From: Paracyclopina nana
Lineage: Eukaryota > Arthropoda > Copepoda > Cyclopoida > Cyclopettidae
NCBI GenBank assembly: GCA_019096065.1
Contig: JAGUCH010000009.1
Location: 5,156,001-5,220,000, forward strand
DNA: 64,000 nt
Reading direction: 5' to 3'
Both the position numbers and the translations under genes were made by a program. Positions 1 through 10,481 of the stretch are shown here, piece by piece. Position 1 is the first letter of the stretch, and each line of letters begins with the position of its first letter. The notes under the pieces were generated by a model. It had not been told where the DNA came from, ran no database searches, and was given only the letters and a program-made list of their open reading frames with translations.

Positions 1-5
1 AGCAC

Positions 6-701
6 TTAAATCTTTCCCTTTTTCCGGCCAAGAAATGATATCAAGTTTTTTTCTGCTTCATTTACCACTGAGTGAAATTGATTAGAAGCATGAAAAAAGG
101 AGCCGCATATCATACCTGCAGTGAAATGCTTGGGAACATTCATGCCATTTCTAAATCGAGGCCCAGGTTGAATTTTCCGCGATTGGAGCTTATAATTAGG
201 CGTCGAGGGGATTCCCAATCGTCCCTTGTATCTTTCCCCCAATTCTCCAGGCCTGTACTCAAACCGAGGTTGCGTGACATCGTCGTACAAAAGTTCCGAC
301 GCGTATGTCTCAGTTGTGGGCAGCTCAGGAGCTGACGACGATGACGTCACAGCTTCCTCGGTGGTGATTTTGTGTTGAAAAAAGTAGTTGTTGTTGTCAA
401 TTCGTTTCTCTTGCACTTTCACAGCAGAAATGGAATCATCAAAGAACTCGGCGAAGTCATCATTTGCGTCTTGCAAATTGCCATTTTGATGATAGTTGTC
501 ATTGTTTTCTTGCTTGGGAGATAAGAGTAGCTTTTCACTGGTGATGAAGTAAACGGTGACTCCTGCGAGGCTGGCAATGACGAGGAATGCAACGATGATT
601 ATGGCAGCAATTTTGGGCGTGCTCCGCTTGTGTATGGAGGCCGTGGAGGTCGAGCTGACGTCCGAGGACGAAATGGATGGAGTGGGATCTTTGTGTCCCA
701 T
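6..701 (-). CDS. Type II single-pass membrane protein, unknown function
   Basis: I do not recognise this gene. The frame gives about 231 residues from an ATG at 701 (MGHKDPTPS...) to a TAA at 6-8. The first 32 residues are Ser/Thr-rich and polar. One hydrophobic segment (IAAIIIVAFLVIASLAGVTV) follows at about residues 31-50, and the rest is acidic then basic and would be extracytoplasmic, so a type II topology is inferred. There is no clear signal peptide. The frame stays open upstream of the ATG to about 734 through a CAG that could be a splice acceptor, so an extra 5' exon is possible. A TATATATA stretch on this strand near 857-868 may be its promoter. Confidence 0.6.
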   Translation of the reverse strand: MGHKDPTPSISSSDVSSTSTASIHKRSTPKIAAIIIVAFLVIASLAGVTVYFITSEKLLLSPKQENNDNYHQNGNLQDANDDFAEFFDDSISAVKVQEKRIDNNNYFFQHKITTEEAVTSSSSAPELPTTETYASELLYDDVTQPRFEYRPGELGERYKGRLGIPSTPNYKLQSRKIQPGPRFRNGMNVPKHFTAGMICGSFFHASNQFHSVVNEAEKNLISFLGRKKGKI

Positions 702-2212
702 GTTCACATGATGGCTACCAGATAACGACTGCACCAGATGGTTTCCAAGTTTCTTCTCTCTTCTTTAAATTCTCCTCGCACTGTGAGGAGAAATCCGCGC
801 ATGGCGTGCATGACAGGTAAGACAGCTCGCAACTTGTGCCCACCATGTGAGCCTTTTAACTGTATATATACTGGCCTCATTTGAAGTCCAAGATTTCTTC
901 TCCTCCTTCCTGACTTTGCGAACGGTTTAAATGCAGCTATTTGATGCTCATTAAAACTGTTGTTCCATTGGAGCGGAAAAACGGATTCTTTTGGCTGCGT
1001 TTCCCACTCCTTTTTTCGCAAACGACCAAGTTAAAAAGGACGATTTTCTCGTTGTAAATATGGCATATGTTGCCTTTTTACGCATGTGCATTAAATGTGG
1101 CTTCCGGTTACACGATGATGGCCTACTTTTTAATTTTGACAGAAATTGGCCTTTATTTGAAGCGCCTGAATTTTTCCCTGATGGATGCTCGACTTTTTCA
1201 GTAATTGCGTCACTTTTCCTAAATGGTGGTTTTTTTTCGGCGCGCGACTTTTTTCTTTGACTTTTAGATGAAGCTTTTTTGATGGATCACTGAATTTTCC
1301 CACACAAAGCTACGGTTCGTAAAAATGGAAAATTATTGTTGTGCCTTTTGTTAAGTAGTTTAGCAGCTATTAAAGCATGCATTATTGTTTGCAATTTCCT
1401 CGTAGATTTTTTTGTAGTGGTTTTGCAATTGCGACAGACGTGCGCAGAAAAGCAAAATTAAGGCCTGTTAAATAAAATGGGCCAAAAATGCAGGATTAGC
1501 AACTTTTTACTTCAATCCTATAAAATCTTTGATATGAGATTTGGCTGCGGCAGCTGTGTATGAAGAAAGAAGTCTAGCCAAAGTCTTTTCCCAGAACATT
1601 GTGCAGGACCAAGATCATTGTATAAAAAAGCTTGCCGTGAATCGCAAAAACGGTCTTCATCGTCGGAAATTTCTCTTGGTCGCCTAAACGAGAATTTTTG
1701 ACCACCTGACGCAATTTCCATGCTCAATCGTGCGCCACCATAAATAATAATAGAACACAATTGAGCCTGAGAGAAAGTTCATCAATTGCAATTATTTAAT
1801 TTTGAAAGGAACATCTTTTTCAGTGCGTACGTAGCTTATGATTGCAAAATGTGTAATTCATGGTGGATGAGCATTTTAAATAACGAGAAAAAAAACTGTT
1901 TTTTCCACATTACTTTGCTTCTCACAGGGAAAGTAGCGCCATTACAGTTAAACACATTTAACTGTTGCTCGTTCCATTTTCAGGAAAGGATCGTCGAGTT
2001 AACTGACAAAGGGCTCAATTTTATTCAGTGTTTTTCTAGGCATTTTTCTTCGCATGAATAAGCTGACCGAGGACATAACAATTGTGCATAAGTATGTAGA
2101 GAGAGGCTCATAAAATTGGACACATTTTTCTGTAACGTTTCAGCAGAGGAGCTCAGAGGATTATTATAATATACTATTAATATCTCTTTTTTTATGTCAT
2201 TTTAGCATGGCT
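702..2212. other. Intergenic, no gene seen
   Basis: About 1.5 kb between two minus-strand genes. Only short chance frames are present. A TATATATA stretch near 860 and a donor-like CAG|GTAAGA on the plus strand near 808-815 are the only signals noted, and neither can be tied to an exon. Confidence 0.4.
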
Positions 2213-3004
2213 TTAATCTTCGCTTTTCCTTGTTGCTTGGGGCTTCAGCAAGAATGAAAAGGGCATGAAAACCTCCCTACGCAGTCGGTCGTCGATTGTG
2301 CCAGGGGCTACGCTACGCTTTGATCGACTGGCGGAAGGGTTGTAGATCGTGCTGAATGACCCGAGTAGATCCAAATCAGACAGCCCGCGCTTATACCTAT
2401 AGGGGTCCATGAATGCACTGAAAGTGCCCAAAACGTCAGAGTTGAAGTTTTTCGCGTCAGGAGCTGCCGACCTCTTTTTGCGGCCTCCGTTCAAGAAGGA
2501 GGTGAAGCCGCCCAAGTCATCTATGGGGTCGCGCTTGTAAAAGGTGGCAAAAGAGCCCAGGTCATCTATGGCGTCGCGCTTCTTGATGTGCGCTTTCTTG
2601 TAAAAAGTGCTGAATGCGCCCAGGTCATCTACAGCATCTCTTTTCGACCGTCCGTTCTTCTTGTAGAACGTGCTGAAAGCGCCCAGGTCATCGATGGGGT
2701 CACGCTTGTAGAAGGAGCTGAAGGTGCCGAGGTCATCTATGGCATCGCGCTTCCATCTGTATTTCAAGTGGCCATAATTTCTCGTCGGGTCGATTGGGCC
2801 TGTCGTGCCAGCCTCTGAATCTTCCACCTCCGACTCCAAATCCTGCTTTTCATGCTATTATATATAACAATTAAAAAAATCCTTTAAAAATGTACCATTT
2901 ATTTTTTTTTACCTCATTGCTGGCCACTCGGTACGGAGCAATTCTCGTATCCCTAAAAATGATATAATATTTATAGTAATCTCGCAGATTTGGAGCATTT
3001 CTCT
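2213..3004 (-). CDS. Multicopy neuropeptide precursor (IDDLGxF peptides), 5' exon unresolved
   Basis: The last exon (2213 to about 2854) encodes repeated peptides bounded by KR or KK: DAIDDLGTFSSFY, DPIDDLGAFSTFY, DAVDDLGAFSTFY, DAIDDLGSFATFY, DPIDDLGGFTSFL, and two diverged copies containing VLGTFSAF and LLGSFSTI. This is the classic layout of a prepropeptide cut by prohormone convertase. None ends in the Gly needed for amidation. An upstream exon at about 2912-3004 (spacer containing NAPNLRDYYKYY and RIAPYRVASNE) joins in frame across a short intron with GT-AG ends. No signal-peptide exon was found directly upstream. The elevenin gene ends at 3010, six bases away, so this block may be spliced to elevenin exons (see findings). 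The peptide family is not one I can name. The IDxxGxF core faintly recalls orcokinins, which is inference only. Confidence 0.75.
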
Positions 3005-3009
3005 GAAAA

Positions 3010-4180
3010 TTACTGTGATTCGGTTTCATCAACTTGCGGCAGTTGCTTCATGATTTGGGCCAGAATTGAGTTGAGGAATCGCTTGTCGTAGTTGGCCAAG
3101 GGGGCAACATTGGCCCTTTTTGAGGTGACTCCACGACAAACGGGGGCGAAAACATACTTGCTGCAAAATTCGATCATGCGATCATCATCAACTGCTTGAT
3201 GATGGATGTTTTGGTGCAAGCTACCAAACGATCTTTTGCCAAAAGTTCCGCGACATTCCGGATGGAAGATGAAAACTCTAAAAAATAGAGAAAAATTACA
3301 AGTTGACCTCTACAGAAGAATTATTTGACTGTAGAGAAAAATCATGCGAGCATTAAAATTGCGCGGAACATTCAGAGAGAAATCACGCAACCTTAGCTGC
3401 AGTTGGCTCGCCGACCGCAGACTTTCAATGAAAATAACGTGATTGAATGAGATTGTACGTGCAGATTAAAAACGTCCAGATTAAATTCTCCTTTTTTGGT
3501 CAAAAATATGGGAGACTTTCGGTGTGCTGAAAAGCGGTTAAAATCACTTCTATCGGAAAAGAGCAAAAATGAGATACTCACCAGTTTGTAAGCCATATTT
3601 TTTTCGATTAAGGATATCAAGAAAGAATTTTTAAGTCACTGTTATAACTAATTTCTATTTAAGCTAAGCATCTAATTTGGGTTAAAACTACCGATCTAAT
3701 AACTTACTCTTCTCCTGCTTTTCTGTGCGTAAAATTGATCTGAGCTTTGTGGAATTTTACTCATCGCAAAACAGTTGAATCGACTTACCGACAATCAAAA
3801 GCGGATGCTATGGATGGCAAAACGACCAAAAGTAAAACCACGTGATTTATGCAAAGCCTCCATCCCTTCATATTCTGCAAAATTGAAGAATGCCTTTGTG
3901 CTAGTTGTATATTTCATTACACAGCGCAATTGTACACTTTTATGGCCTTGTTACACTCGTTTACCTGGTCTTCACGTTCCTACAGCTTTGGCTACACTAA
4001 AACCAGTTTCCGCCTCTGTATTTCTCAACTCAGTTATAAATACACACACTGCAGATACGCATTTGAAGTGTCACTTTTTCGTTAGCGCTAATTGGTTATT
4101 GGCATTCATGAATACATTAGAAAATACTCACCGCGGAGGCAGATGTTGATAATGAGAGCAACAATTGTTGTCTGAGCCAT
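3010..4180 (-). CDS. Elevenin neuropeptide precursor
   Basis: Two exons: 4132-4180 and 3010-3275, joined in phase 1 (CGC G|TT). They give 104 residues. Exon 1 encodes a hydrophobic start, MAQTTIVALIINICLR, ending at a GTGAGT donor. Exon 2 carries a KR site, then a segment ending in EFCSKYVFAPVCRGVTSKR. Two cysteines flanking a YVFAPV core and followed by RG is the hallmark of elevenin, a secreted disulphide-bridged peptide hormone that acts on a G-protein-coupled receptor. A C-terminal spacer peptide follows the KR. A TATA box lies about 20 bases 5' of the ATG. The acceptor choice (TAGAG|TTTTC rather than TAG|AG) is set by frame and is the least certain point. The 856-bp intron contains only chance frames. 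Confidence 0.82.
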
Positions 4181-4195
4181 GAATTCCTCAAGTCC

Positions 4196-4203
4196 GCTTT
4201 TTA
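4196..4203 (-). promoter_or_regulatory. TATA box of the elevenin gene
   Basis: On the minus strand the sequence reads GGGTATAAAAAGCGG just 5' of the elevenin ATG (4180). The strong TATAAAA match and the very short distance imply a short 5' leader. Confidence 0.6.
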
Positions 4204-4639
4204 TACCCGACCACAGCACTTCTTCATGAACTACTGTCATGGTGCACCATGACCCGCAACATATATTGAATCAGTCAACCTTGGTGGCTTTTTCCACTCA
4301 AATCAGCCACTGCACAAACTTTAGTGTCGAACAATAACTTCATTAGAAAACTTCCATGAATTCTAGCATTTATTTTCTGTCACTGTAATTGGATACACAA
4401 AATGACGAAAATCCTTTGACCGCGTCCGCTTCTTTAATATTTGTGCGCGTAAAAAAATAAGCCATCCGACTAAAGCTTTCCATTTTCAACGTAAAAAAGC
4501 AGATCACGCGTTACATCAATCAACAGCCAAGCCCCAACCAGAATTTTAATTACCGATTCGGGCCTGAATAGTTCCCGAATGGGCAAAACGAGCTTTTCGG
4601 GAGCTTTTCATTGATGAAAACTTCTCGAGTGGTTGGGAA

Positions 4640-5145
4640 CAAATCAGGAACTTTAAGGTCAATAACTTTTCAACAACTTCTCAGTGTGAAAAGCTATTGA
4701 CTGCTCGAGAACTATTCAAAAAGGTTTAGCTCTGTAAGTTTTCAATAATGATTATGACTTGACTATTCAAGAAGGATTCAGAAACTTTGATTTCAGCAAT
4801 TTTTCCATAATGAATACTTCTTGACTATTCAAGAACTATTCTGTAATGTTCAATTCAACAACTTTTCCATAATGAATACTTTTTGATAATTCAAGAACTA
4901 TTCAAGAATTTTCAATCATCAACTTTTCAACTATAAATTATGCTTAATTTTTCAAGAACTATTCAGTAATGTTCATTTCAGCAACAAAAGCATCCTGACA
5001 ATTCAAGACCTATGCAAGAGCTTGTGTTCGTGTTCATTAGCTTTTAAATAATGAATGAAACTTGAATATTCAATTACAATTCAGGAGTGTTCATGTCAAT
5101 AACTTTTCAAGAATGATTTCAGTTCAAGTTCAAAAACTATTCAGT
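4640..5145. repeat. Degenerate tandem repeat, period about 62 bp
   Basis: The phrase TTCAAGAACTATTC or close variants recurs near 4703, 4766, 4829, 4890, 4951, 5002 and 5129, mostly 61-63 bp apart. It alternates with AACTTTTCCATAATGAATAC-like blocks. The copies have diverged from each other. The array lies wholly inside the inverted-repeat element. Confidence 0.75.
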
Positions 5146-5252
5146 GACAACTAGACTTAAAAGACATTTCCAAGTACTCTAAAAATTAAAGCTAGCTCCA
5201 TCTAGAGTATGTTCTGCACAATATTATAGCTAAAAAAAGCCCAAATCAGAGT

Positions 5253-5312
5253 GGGGCATCCGTGGTCTAGAGGCAAGGCGCTGGATTCCAAATCTGAGGT
5301 TCAAATCCACCA
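5253..5312 (+). other. tRNA-derived segment (SINE-like or tRNA relic)
   Basis: TGGTCTAGAGG at 5263-5273 fits the RNA polymerase III box A consensus, and GGTTCAAATCC at 5299-5309 fits box B, at normal internal-promoter spacing. Between them the loop TTCCAAA would place a CCA anticodon, as in tRNA-Trp. The anticodon stem is poor and the variable-loop and T-stem region is too short for a functional tRNA. It is best read as a tRNA-derived relic or SINE head carried inside the element. Confidence 0.6.
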
Positions 5313-6024
5313 TGACAAAGCTTAATCAAAAAGCTAGAAAGCTCCCAAAAAATTAATTTTGTCAGGTCCTTGAATATAACTGAAATCAAGTCCTTGAATA
5401 TTAACTGAAATCAATTCCTGTAAAGTTCCTGAATATTCTGCTGAAAGTGGCCAAGCATATGAAATAATCAGGAATTAATCAACATTGAATTTCAGTTACT
5501 TTTCATGAGCAAATCGATTTCTTAGCATTGAATTCCGTCACGGATTAAACCCCTATAGGCCCTATTCGCAAAGTATTCAAGATCAAATTTGATATCAAAA
5601 TGGTCCCGAATATTAACCGATAATTTCGGCAAAATTCTGGTTGGGGCATGACTTTTTGTGGGGCAATAAATGTATAGAAGAAATTGAATCTTCCCTAGTT
5701 AAATAATACATAGCGAATTCGAAATGTGCGAGCGGGTCACGGCGGCTTTCACGTTATTATCATCGCAGCTTTCCGCAGATCCTATTTAATGTCCGTTTCC
5801 GAAATCAATCGACATCTACATGCAGTGGCACCACTTCCTAAAGGAGAAGAGGGAAGAAATGCGATAGCAGCAATTGAGTAAGTTTATTTCCAGCCACTTC
5901 ACATAAAATGAATATCATAAGAAAAGAGCCAAAAAACCACGAGAATCAAGAATACAAACAGGTATGTTAATAAGTTACTGCTGCGATACTGGAAGAGTTG
6001 TAATTAAGTGTGCAAACCATAACT

Positions 6025-8624
6025 TCAAGGCAGGATAAATGCACTTTCAGCAGAAATGTGAGTCGTTCCCATTCCGTCCTGAAAGAGGAAGAATCATTCA
6101 TATAATGAGTGAAATTTCTACAAGTATAAAATGGAGGTATTTGCTTACAGACATCAACGTTCCAGCTCCTTGACCAAATCCGTATCCTTTCATGCCAAAC
6201 TTGCTGGCGTAATCTGTGCGGCAATAAATGTCACCGTCAGGGCCATCATTGACGGTAGTCGAGTCCAAATGACGATTGCAGACTGAGCAAGTGAAGCAGC
6301 GTTTGTGCCAAGACTGCAAAATCGGGGGAAAATACACATAGAATACATTTTTGATATAATGCATAATTATTTTTACTCTTCCTGCTGCGATCAACTTTTC
6401 AGCCTCATACACCGAGTATCCACATCTCATGCAACCTTTTGGATCCCTATGGTCGCCTGGCCTTGGGGATGGCATAAAATCAACCCTAATCAGATAGAAA
6501 GTATTAGCACATGTAAAATTATGTATTTTACTCTGGGGTGTATTACTGGGCTCTCTCCTCTGCGAATTGGCCGGGTTCACCTGCAAGCAAGGCTGGCATA
6601 CTTCCGCCGCCGTAACCGTAGCCTTTGGGCCCGAAATTCTTGCCGTAGCAAAGTTTGCAAAAAATCTCCCCATTTGGAGCATCATTGCATAACGTCGAGT
6701 CCAAGGGTCGCTTACAGTCGAAGCAAGAGAAGCAGTTTTTGTGGAAAGACTATGATAAAATACAGCAGTTACTTGATACACTCAACACTTTTAAAAGTAG
6801 ATGCATTACGTTGTTTTTCGAAAGCATTCTCTCAGCATGAAACACCAAGCCTCCACACCTTGGACAGGTGTCCTTATGCGATGGATCTCCTCTTATGGAG
6901 GAGGTATTGATGGCCAATGTTGGCCTATCTGGAGCTCCGGAGTCACTAAAAAGAGCATATCTCCAAGAATACAGATGAAATGTATTCGCAATATAGCTTA
7001 CACATCTCCACATTGAAGGAAGCCAGCTCCGCACCCAAATCCATATCCTTTGGCTCCAAAGGACTTGGCATAGCAGCCTTTGCAGTAAATGTCTCCATTG
7101 GGAGCATCACAAGCGAGCACAGAGTCCAGCGGACGTTTGCACGTGTGGCAAGAGAAGCATTTTTTGTGGTAAGTTTTCCCCTTGGAGAACATTTGCTCGG
7201 CATGGAACACCTTGCCTCCACACCTTGGACAGCCCTCGCCTGGACGAGCCTTGATGGCAGTTGTATCCACAAACCTGGTCGTAGCTGGAGCGCATTCTTG
7301 GCTACAAAGTATTTTTTAACTTGGATCCAGTATACTACGTTTCAGCCATTTATCTACCTTTCTAAAAGATCTCCACTTAAGAGGGCTGGTCCTCCCTGGC
7401 CAAAACCGTAGCCTTTCAGGCCGTAGGCCTTTCGATAGCAGCCTAGAATGAGAGACGCCTTAAAAAGTGTTTTATCTAGCATCGAATTACACTTCATGCC
7501 ATGTAGGTGCCTCAAATTGTCAATAAGTACAAAGAGAGCTCCAGTGCCTGAATCAGCGCCAGACATTGTCACGCTCGAGTCAGTTGCCGTTAAATAAGGC
7601 TCTCTCAAATCGGCCTTTTTCATAACGATTCGCGTTGCTGCTTTCTGACGGCCTGCGTTGACTGAGCAGTCTGAAAGAAGGCCACTTGCAAAGGTTTCCC
7701 CCGAAAAGCCTAGCTAAATAATTACCCGTGCAGTAGACATCGTTATCAGGTCCATCGCAAGCAATTCTCGAGTCTAGAACGCGATGGCATTTGTTGCATT
7801 TGAAGCAGCCTTTGTGCCACGCCCGGCCTTTGGAGAACACCTGATCCGCATGGTAAACAAACCCTCCACACCTGGGGCAACCTTGGCCTTCAGGAGCCTT
7901 GATGATGTTGTCAGCTATAGTGGGGATGTTGTGATGGCCGTTGCTGAAAATGTCAATACTTAATAAGCCAGAGCTTTCTAATTGTACGAAAATACTAAAT
8001 CTAACATAGACTTAAATTGATCGCTTCAAGTAGTTTATTTGCAATGCATTAATTTGAAGTGCACAAGCTCTATTTTATTGATGAATTCAAGTTTACATTG
8101 TTAAATATAGCATAATTTGTTAGCTCTTCTGCATGCTTTCTCCAACTACAACCAATTTGCAAAAGATCTTCAGAAGAAGCCGTAATTGGTGGAGTCAATG
8201 GGTTTGTTTCTAAGTGGGTCATTTTTTAGTACTCATCTTTAGAAAATTAGGAAAAAATCCTGAAGAATACTCACGAGGCGAATTCTGTGTTGCCCAGTTG
8301 TGCTCCTGTATCCATGGACAAAGCTCCAGCCCCGATGCCAAATCCGACTCCTTTCGGCCCATATTTGCGACCATAGCACGTTTTGCAATATAACGTGCGC
8401 TCGTGCTCGGCACAGGTCGTAGAATCCAGCATTTTGTTGCAAAGAGCTTGAAATAGTATCGCAGTGGTACACTACTTTTTCACCCTATTATTTTCCATGA
8501 CTGCCTTACCACATTTGAAGCAAATCTTGTGCCATTTGTACCCACCAGCCACCTTTTCCTCTGCGGCAAACACAGATCTGTCGCATTTTGGACACTTGGG
8601 CGCCTCAGGAGCTTTAAAAGGCAT
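6025..8624 (-). CDS. Mlp84B: Muscle LIM protein with five LIM domains (Mlp84B-like)
   Basis: The product starts [14 protein letters not shown] at 8624. Each repeat has a LIM zinc-binding core of the CRP type (CPRCG..VFHAE..SWHK.CF.C..C.R.LDS....DGPDG.IYC..CY) followed by a glycine-rich [10 protein letters not shown] tail. Five such units can be read in order at about 8620-8280, 7940-7380, 7270-7000, 6960-6540 and 6470-6150, matching the five-LIM muscle protein Mlp84B and not the single-LIM Mlp60A. These proteins sit at Z-discs and muscle attachment sites. First exons: 8510-8624, 8275-8446, then one starting at CAACGGCCATC near 7943. The last exon encodes [17 protein letters not shown] and ends with TGA at 6025-6027. 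Introns are mostly short; the one at about 7440-7725 is longer. The symbol is by homology class. Confidence 0.9.
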
Positions 8625-9706
8625 TTTCTCTGTGTATGTAATTTACTAGTTCTGCTATAGCTTCTTGTTTGTCCGAAATTGTATACACTACTCGGGCTTT
8701 CACTTGGCCTTCACCATTTTCTATCCCAATTGAAGAAGATGAGTCAGGCTGAAAACGCGAGCGCGCGTTTTTTAAATGTCAAGTCCTCTTGCATAAATTC
8801 AATGCTAATGCAGCTGTAGCGCCTACAGTGAACGGCAATTTGACGAGAAAAATCCGCGATGTATTCGGTGTATCTGAATGTTAGCTACAAAAGTGGGCTT
8901 TCTAGGTGAGGAGCACTTGGTGGAGATGACTTTTACCTTGTAGACTGAGGATAAAATGCCTGGAATTTAAGGATGAGCTCACCTTTATATAGAAGGAGAT
9001 AGAAGCTGCTAATAGATGAGACTAGGTGTGTTCGCCCCCTTTTTTAAAATAGAAATCTAGCCTGATCCTTGCCATTTGCGCCTAGATGCAGCATGGTGCT
9101 ACTATACATCCAAAATAGGCTGGCTGATTTCATCCTCTTTTTTGCACTGGAAAAAATTCAGCCTTGAAGGCTAAAATTGGGATTTTTAACCAAGCAAATC
9201 CGGGTCACATGCTAATGTATTTCAAATGTATCCAGAATGTACTGATACAGGCCGTTTGATTTGCTTATTCAATGCCTTTTCCTCTTCATACTATGCATAC
9301 ATAGACACGAGTGGCTTGAAGCTAAAGCATATACATACAGCATAGAGCTCGTAAAATGTGGTAACAAGCTCTGCTTACTCTATATACGCTTACTACTTTA
9401 GCTTAAATATGGATAAGTACATTTTCGCGAATGTTGCAAAATTAGAAAACGTTTCTTCAGAGCAAGGTGAAAGCAGAAAGGTTACCTATGATGATGAGCT
9501 CTCACTTTTCATCTAAATGAGCTCTCTTGGGGAATGCTCGTATTTTTGGGGTAGAAAGCATGTCGAAGAAGAATCTGAAGAAGATCAAATAAAACGTAGC
9601 ACTTACACACACCCATTTCAGCTATCGTTTATAAAGATGATCTCATCTGCTCATGTAGCTCACTTGGAAAGCTCTTTGGCAACAAATTCCCATTCAAGCT
9701 CTAGAC
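8625..9706. promoter_or_regulatory. Shared intergenic region of two divergent muscle genes, with CArG box at 9110-9119
   Basis: This 1.08-kb gap lies between the start of the LIM gene (minus) and of the transgelin-like gene (plus). CCAAAATAGG at 9110-9119 is a perfect CC(A/T)6GG CArG box, the serum response factor site used in muscle promoters. The position suggests joint muscle control, but a single decamer could be chance. No frame of note lies here. Confidence 0.4.
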
Positions 9707-10225
9707 ATGCCTAGGCCTGTAAGCTACATTATTTATCACCATATATACTGTAACCATATCCTTGACTCATTTAGATCTTGTGCAAGCGCAACGCTGAGCA
9801 AGAAGCTGAGGTCCAAAGGTGGATTGAGGCTGTGGTGAAGGAGCCTTTTCCGGAAGGCAAGCCCTATGAAGATGCACTCAAGGACGGGGTGATCTTGTGC
9901 AAGCTCATCAACGCCTTGGCACCAGGATCAGTGACGAAAATCAACACATCCGGAGCCAACTTCAAACTAATGGAGAATGTATCGAGGTTCCAAGCTGCAC
10001 TGGTGCAATATGGAGTGAGCAAGGGGGACATTTTTCAAACCAACGACTTGAGTGAGAAAAAAGATGTGGCCAACGTGACCAACACGATTTTTGCTTTGGG
10101 AAGAGCAGTAAGTTGAGCATGGCAACCATAAGCACCAAAAACTTGACTACTATTATGCCACTTTCCAGGTTCAAAAGCATCCGGAATGGCAAGGACCACA
10201 ACTCATTGCCCACAGTGAAGGTTGA
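9707..10225 (+). CDS. Transgelin / muscle protein 20-like calponin-homology protein, short C-terminus
   Basis: Three exons (9707-9718, 9775-10107, 10169-10225) give 133 residues. The start MPRP|ILCKRN crosses a 56-bp intron in phase 0. A single calponin-homology domain fills the protein: AEVQRWIEAV, DGVILCKLINALAPGS, FKLMENVSRFQAA, FQTNDLSEKKDVANVTNTIF. This is an actin-binding protein of the transgelin/MP20 family, expected on thin filaments. Family members normally carry about 40-50 more residues, including a calponin-like repeat after the CH domain. Here exon 3 encodes only VQKHPEWQGPQLIAHSEG and stops at TGA, so the calponin tail is absent unless an alternative 3' exon exists. The neighbour on the other strand is another muscle gene. 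Confidence 0.85.
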
Positions 10226-10481
10226 AGTGCCTCCGTTTCGTATCATACATAAGTAAAAATGGAAGTGAAGAAGACACCAGACCTTGACGAGAAATTACTC
10301 ATGTTGTACATATTACTGCGATAATCATTCTAGTAGCCGAAATGGGATCAATATATGTGTGATTGTGTAAAATACTTTTGTTTGTGTCCATGTGTGTCAC
10401 CCTACGTAACCTGCGTAACCGTTTCGCGGTCACCAAGCAACTTTGAGCAATAAGTGGAAGTATTCAGTATTCAGAGTGAAA

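Larger units (their letters stand above)
4531..5647. mobile_element. 1.1-kb non-autonomous element with 17-bp terminal inverted repeats
   Basis: GCCCCAACCAGAATTTT at 4531-4547 recurs as a perfect reverse complement at 5631-5647. The ends therefore form 17-bp terminal inverted repeats around 1117 bp, and no transposase frame lies inside. A few further bases near each end (ACCGAT.. and ..TTCGGG) are also roughly inverted. Inside lie a degenerate tandem repeat of about 62 bp and a tRNA-like segment. I see no obvious target-site duplication: the flanks are ACAGCCAA on the left and ATGACTTT on the right. The element is most likely a MITE-like DNA transposon derivative of unassigned superfamily. 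It sits between the elevenin promoter and the 3' end of the LIM gene. Confidence 0.75.

Noticed and set aside
3775-4149. 124-codon plus-strand frame
   Set aside because: It lies inside the elevenin intron, has no ATG-driven context or domain, and no splice partner.
5253-5312. Functional tRNA gene
   Set aside because: Box A and box B are good, but the anticodon stem is weak and the region between anticodon arm and T-loop is too short for a cloverleaf.
4523-5655. hAT or mariner assignment of the 1.1-kb inverted-repeat element
   Set aside because: The flanks show neither an 8-bp duplication nor a TA duplication at the apparent borders, so the superfamily is left open.
6305-6910. 201-codon plus-strand frame
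   Set aside because: Antisense shadow of the LIM-domain exons.
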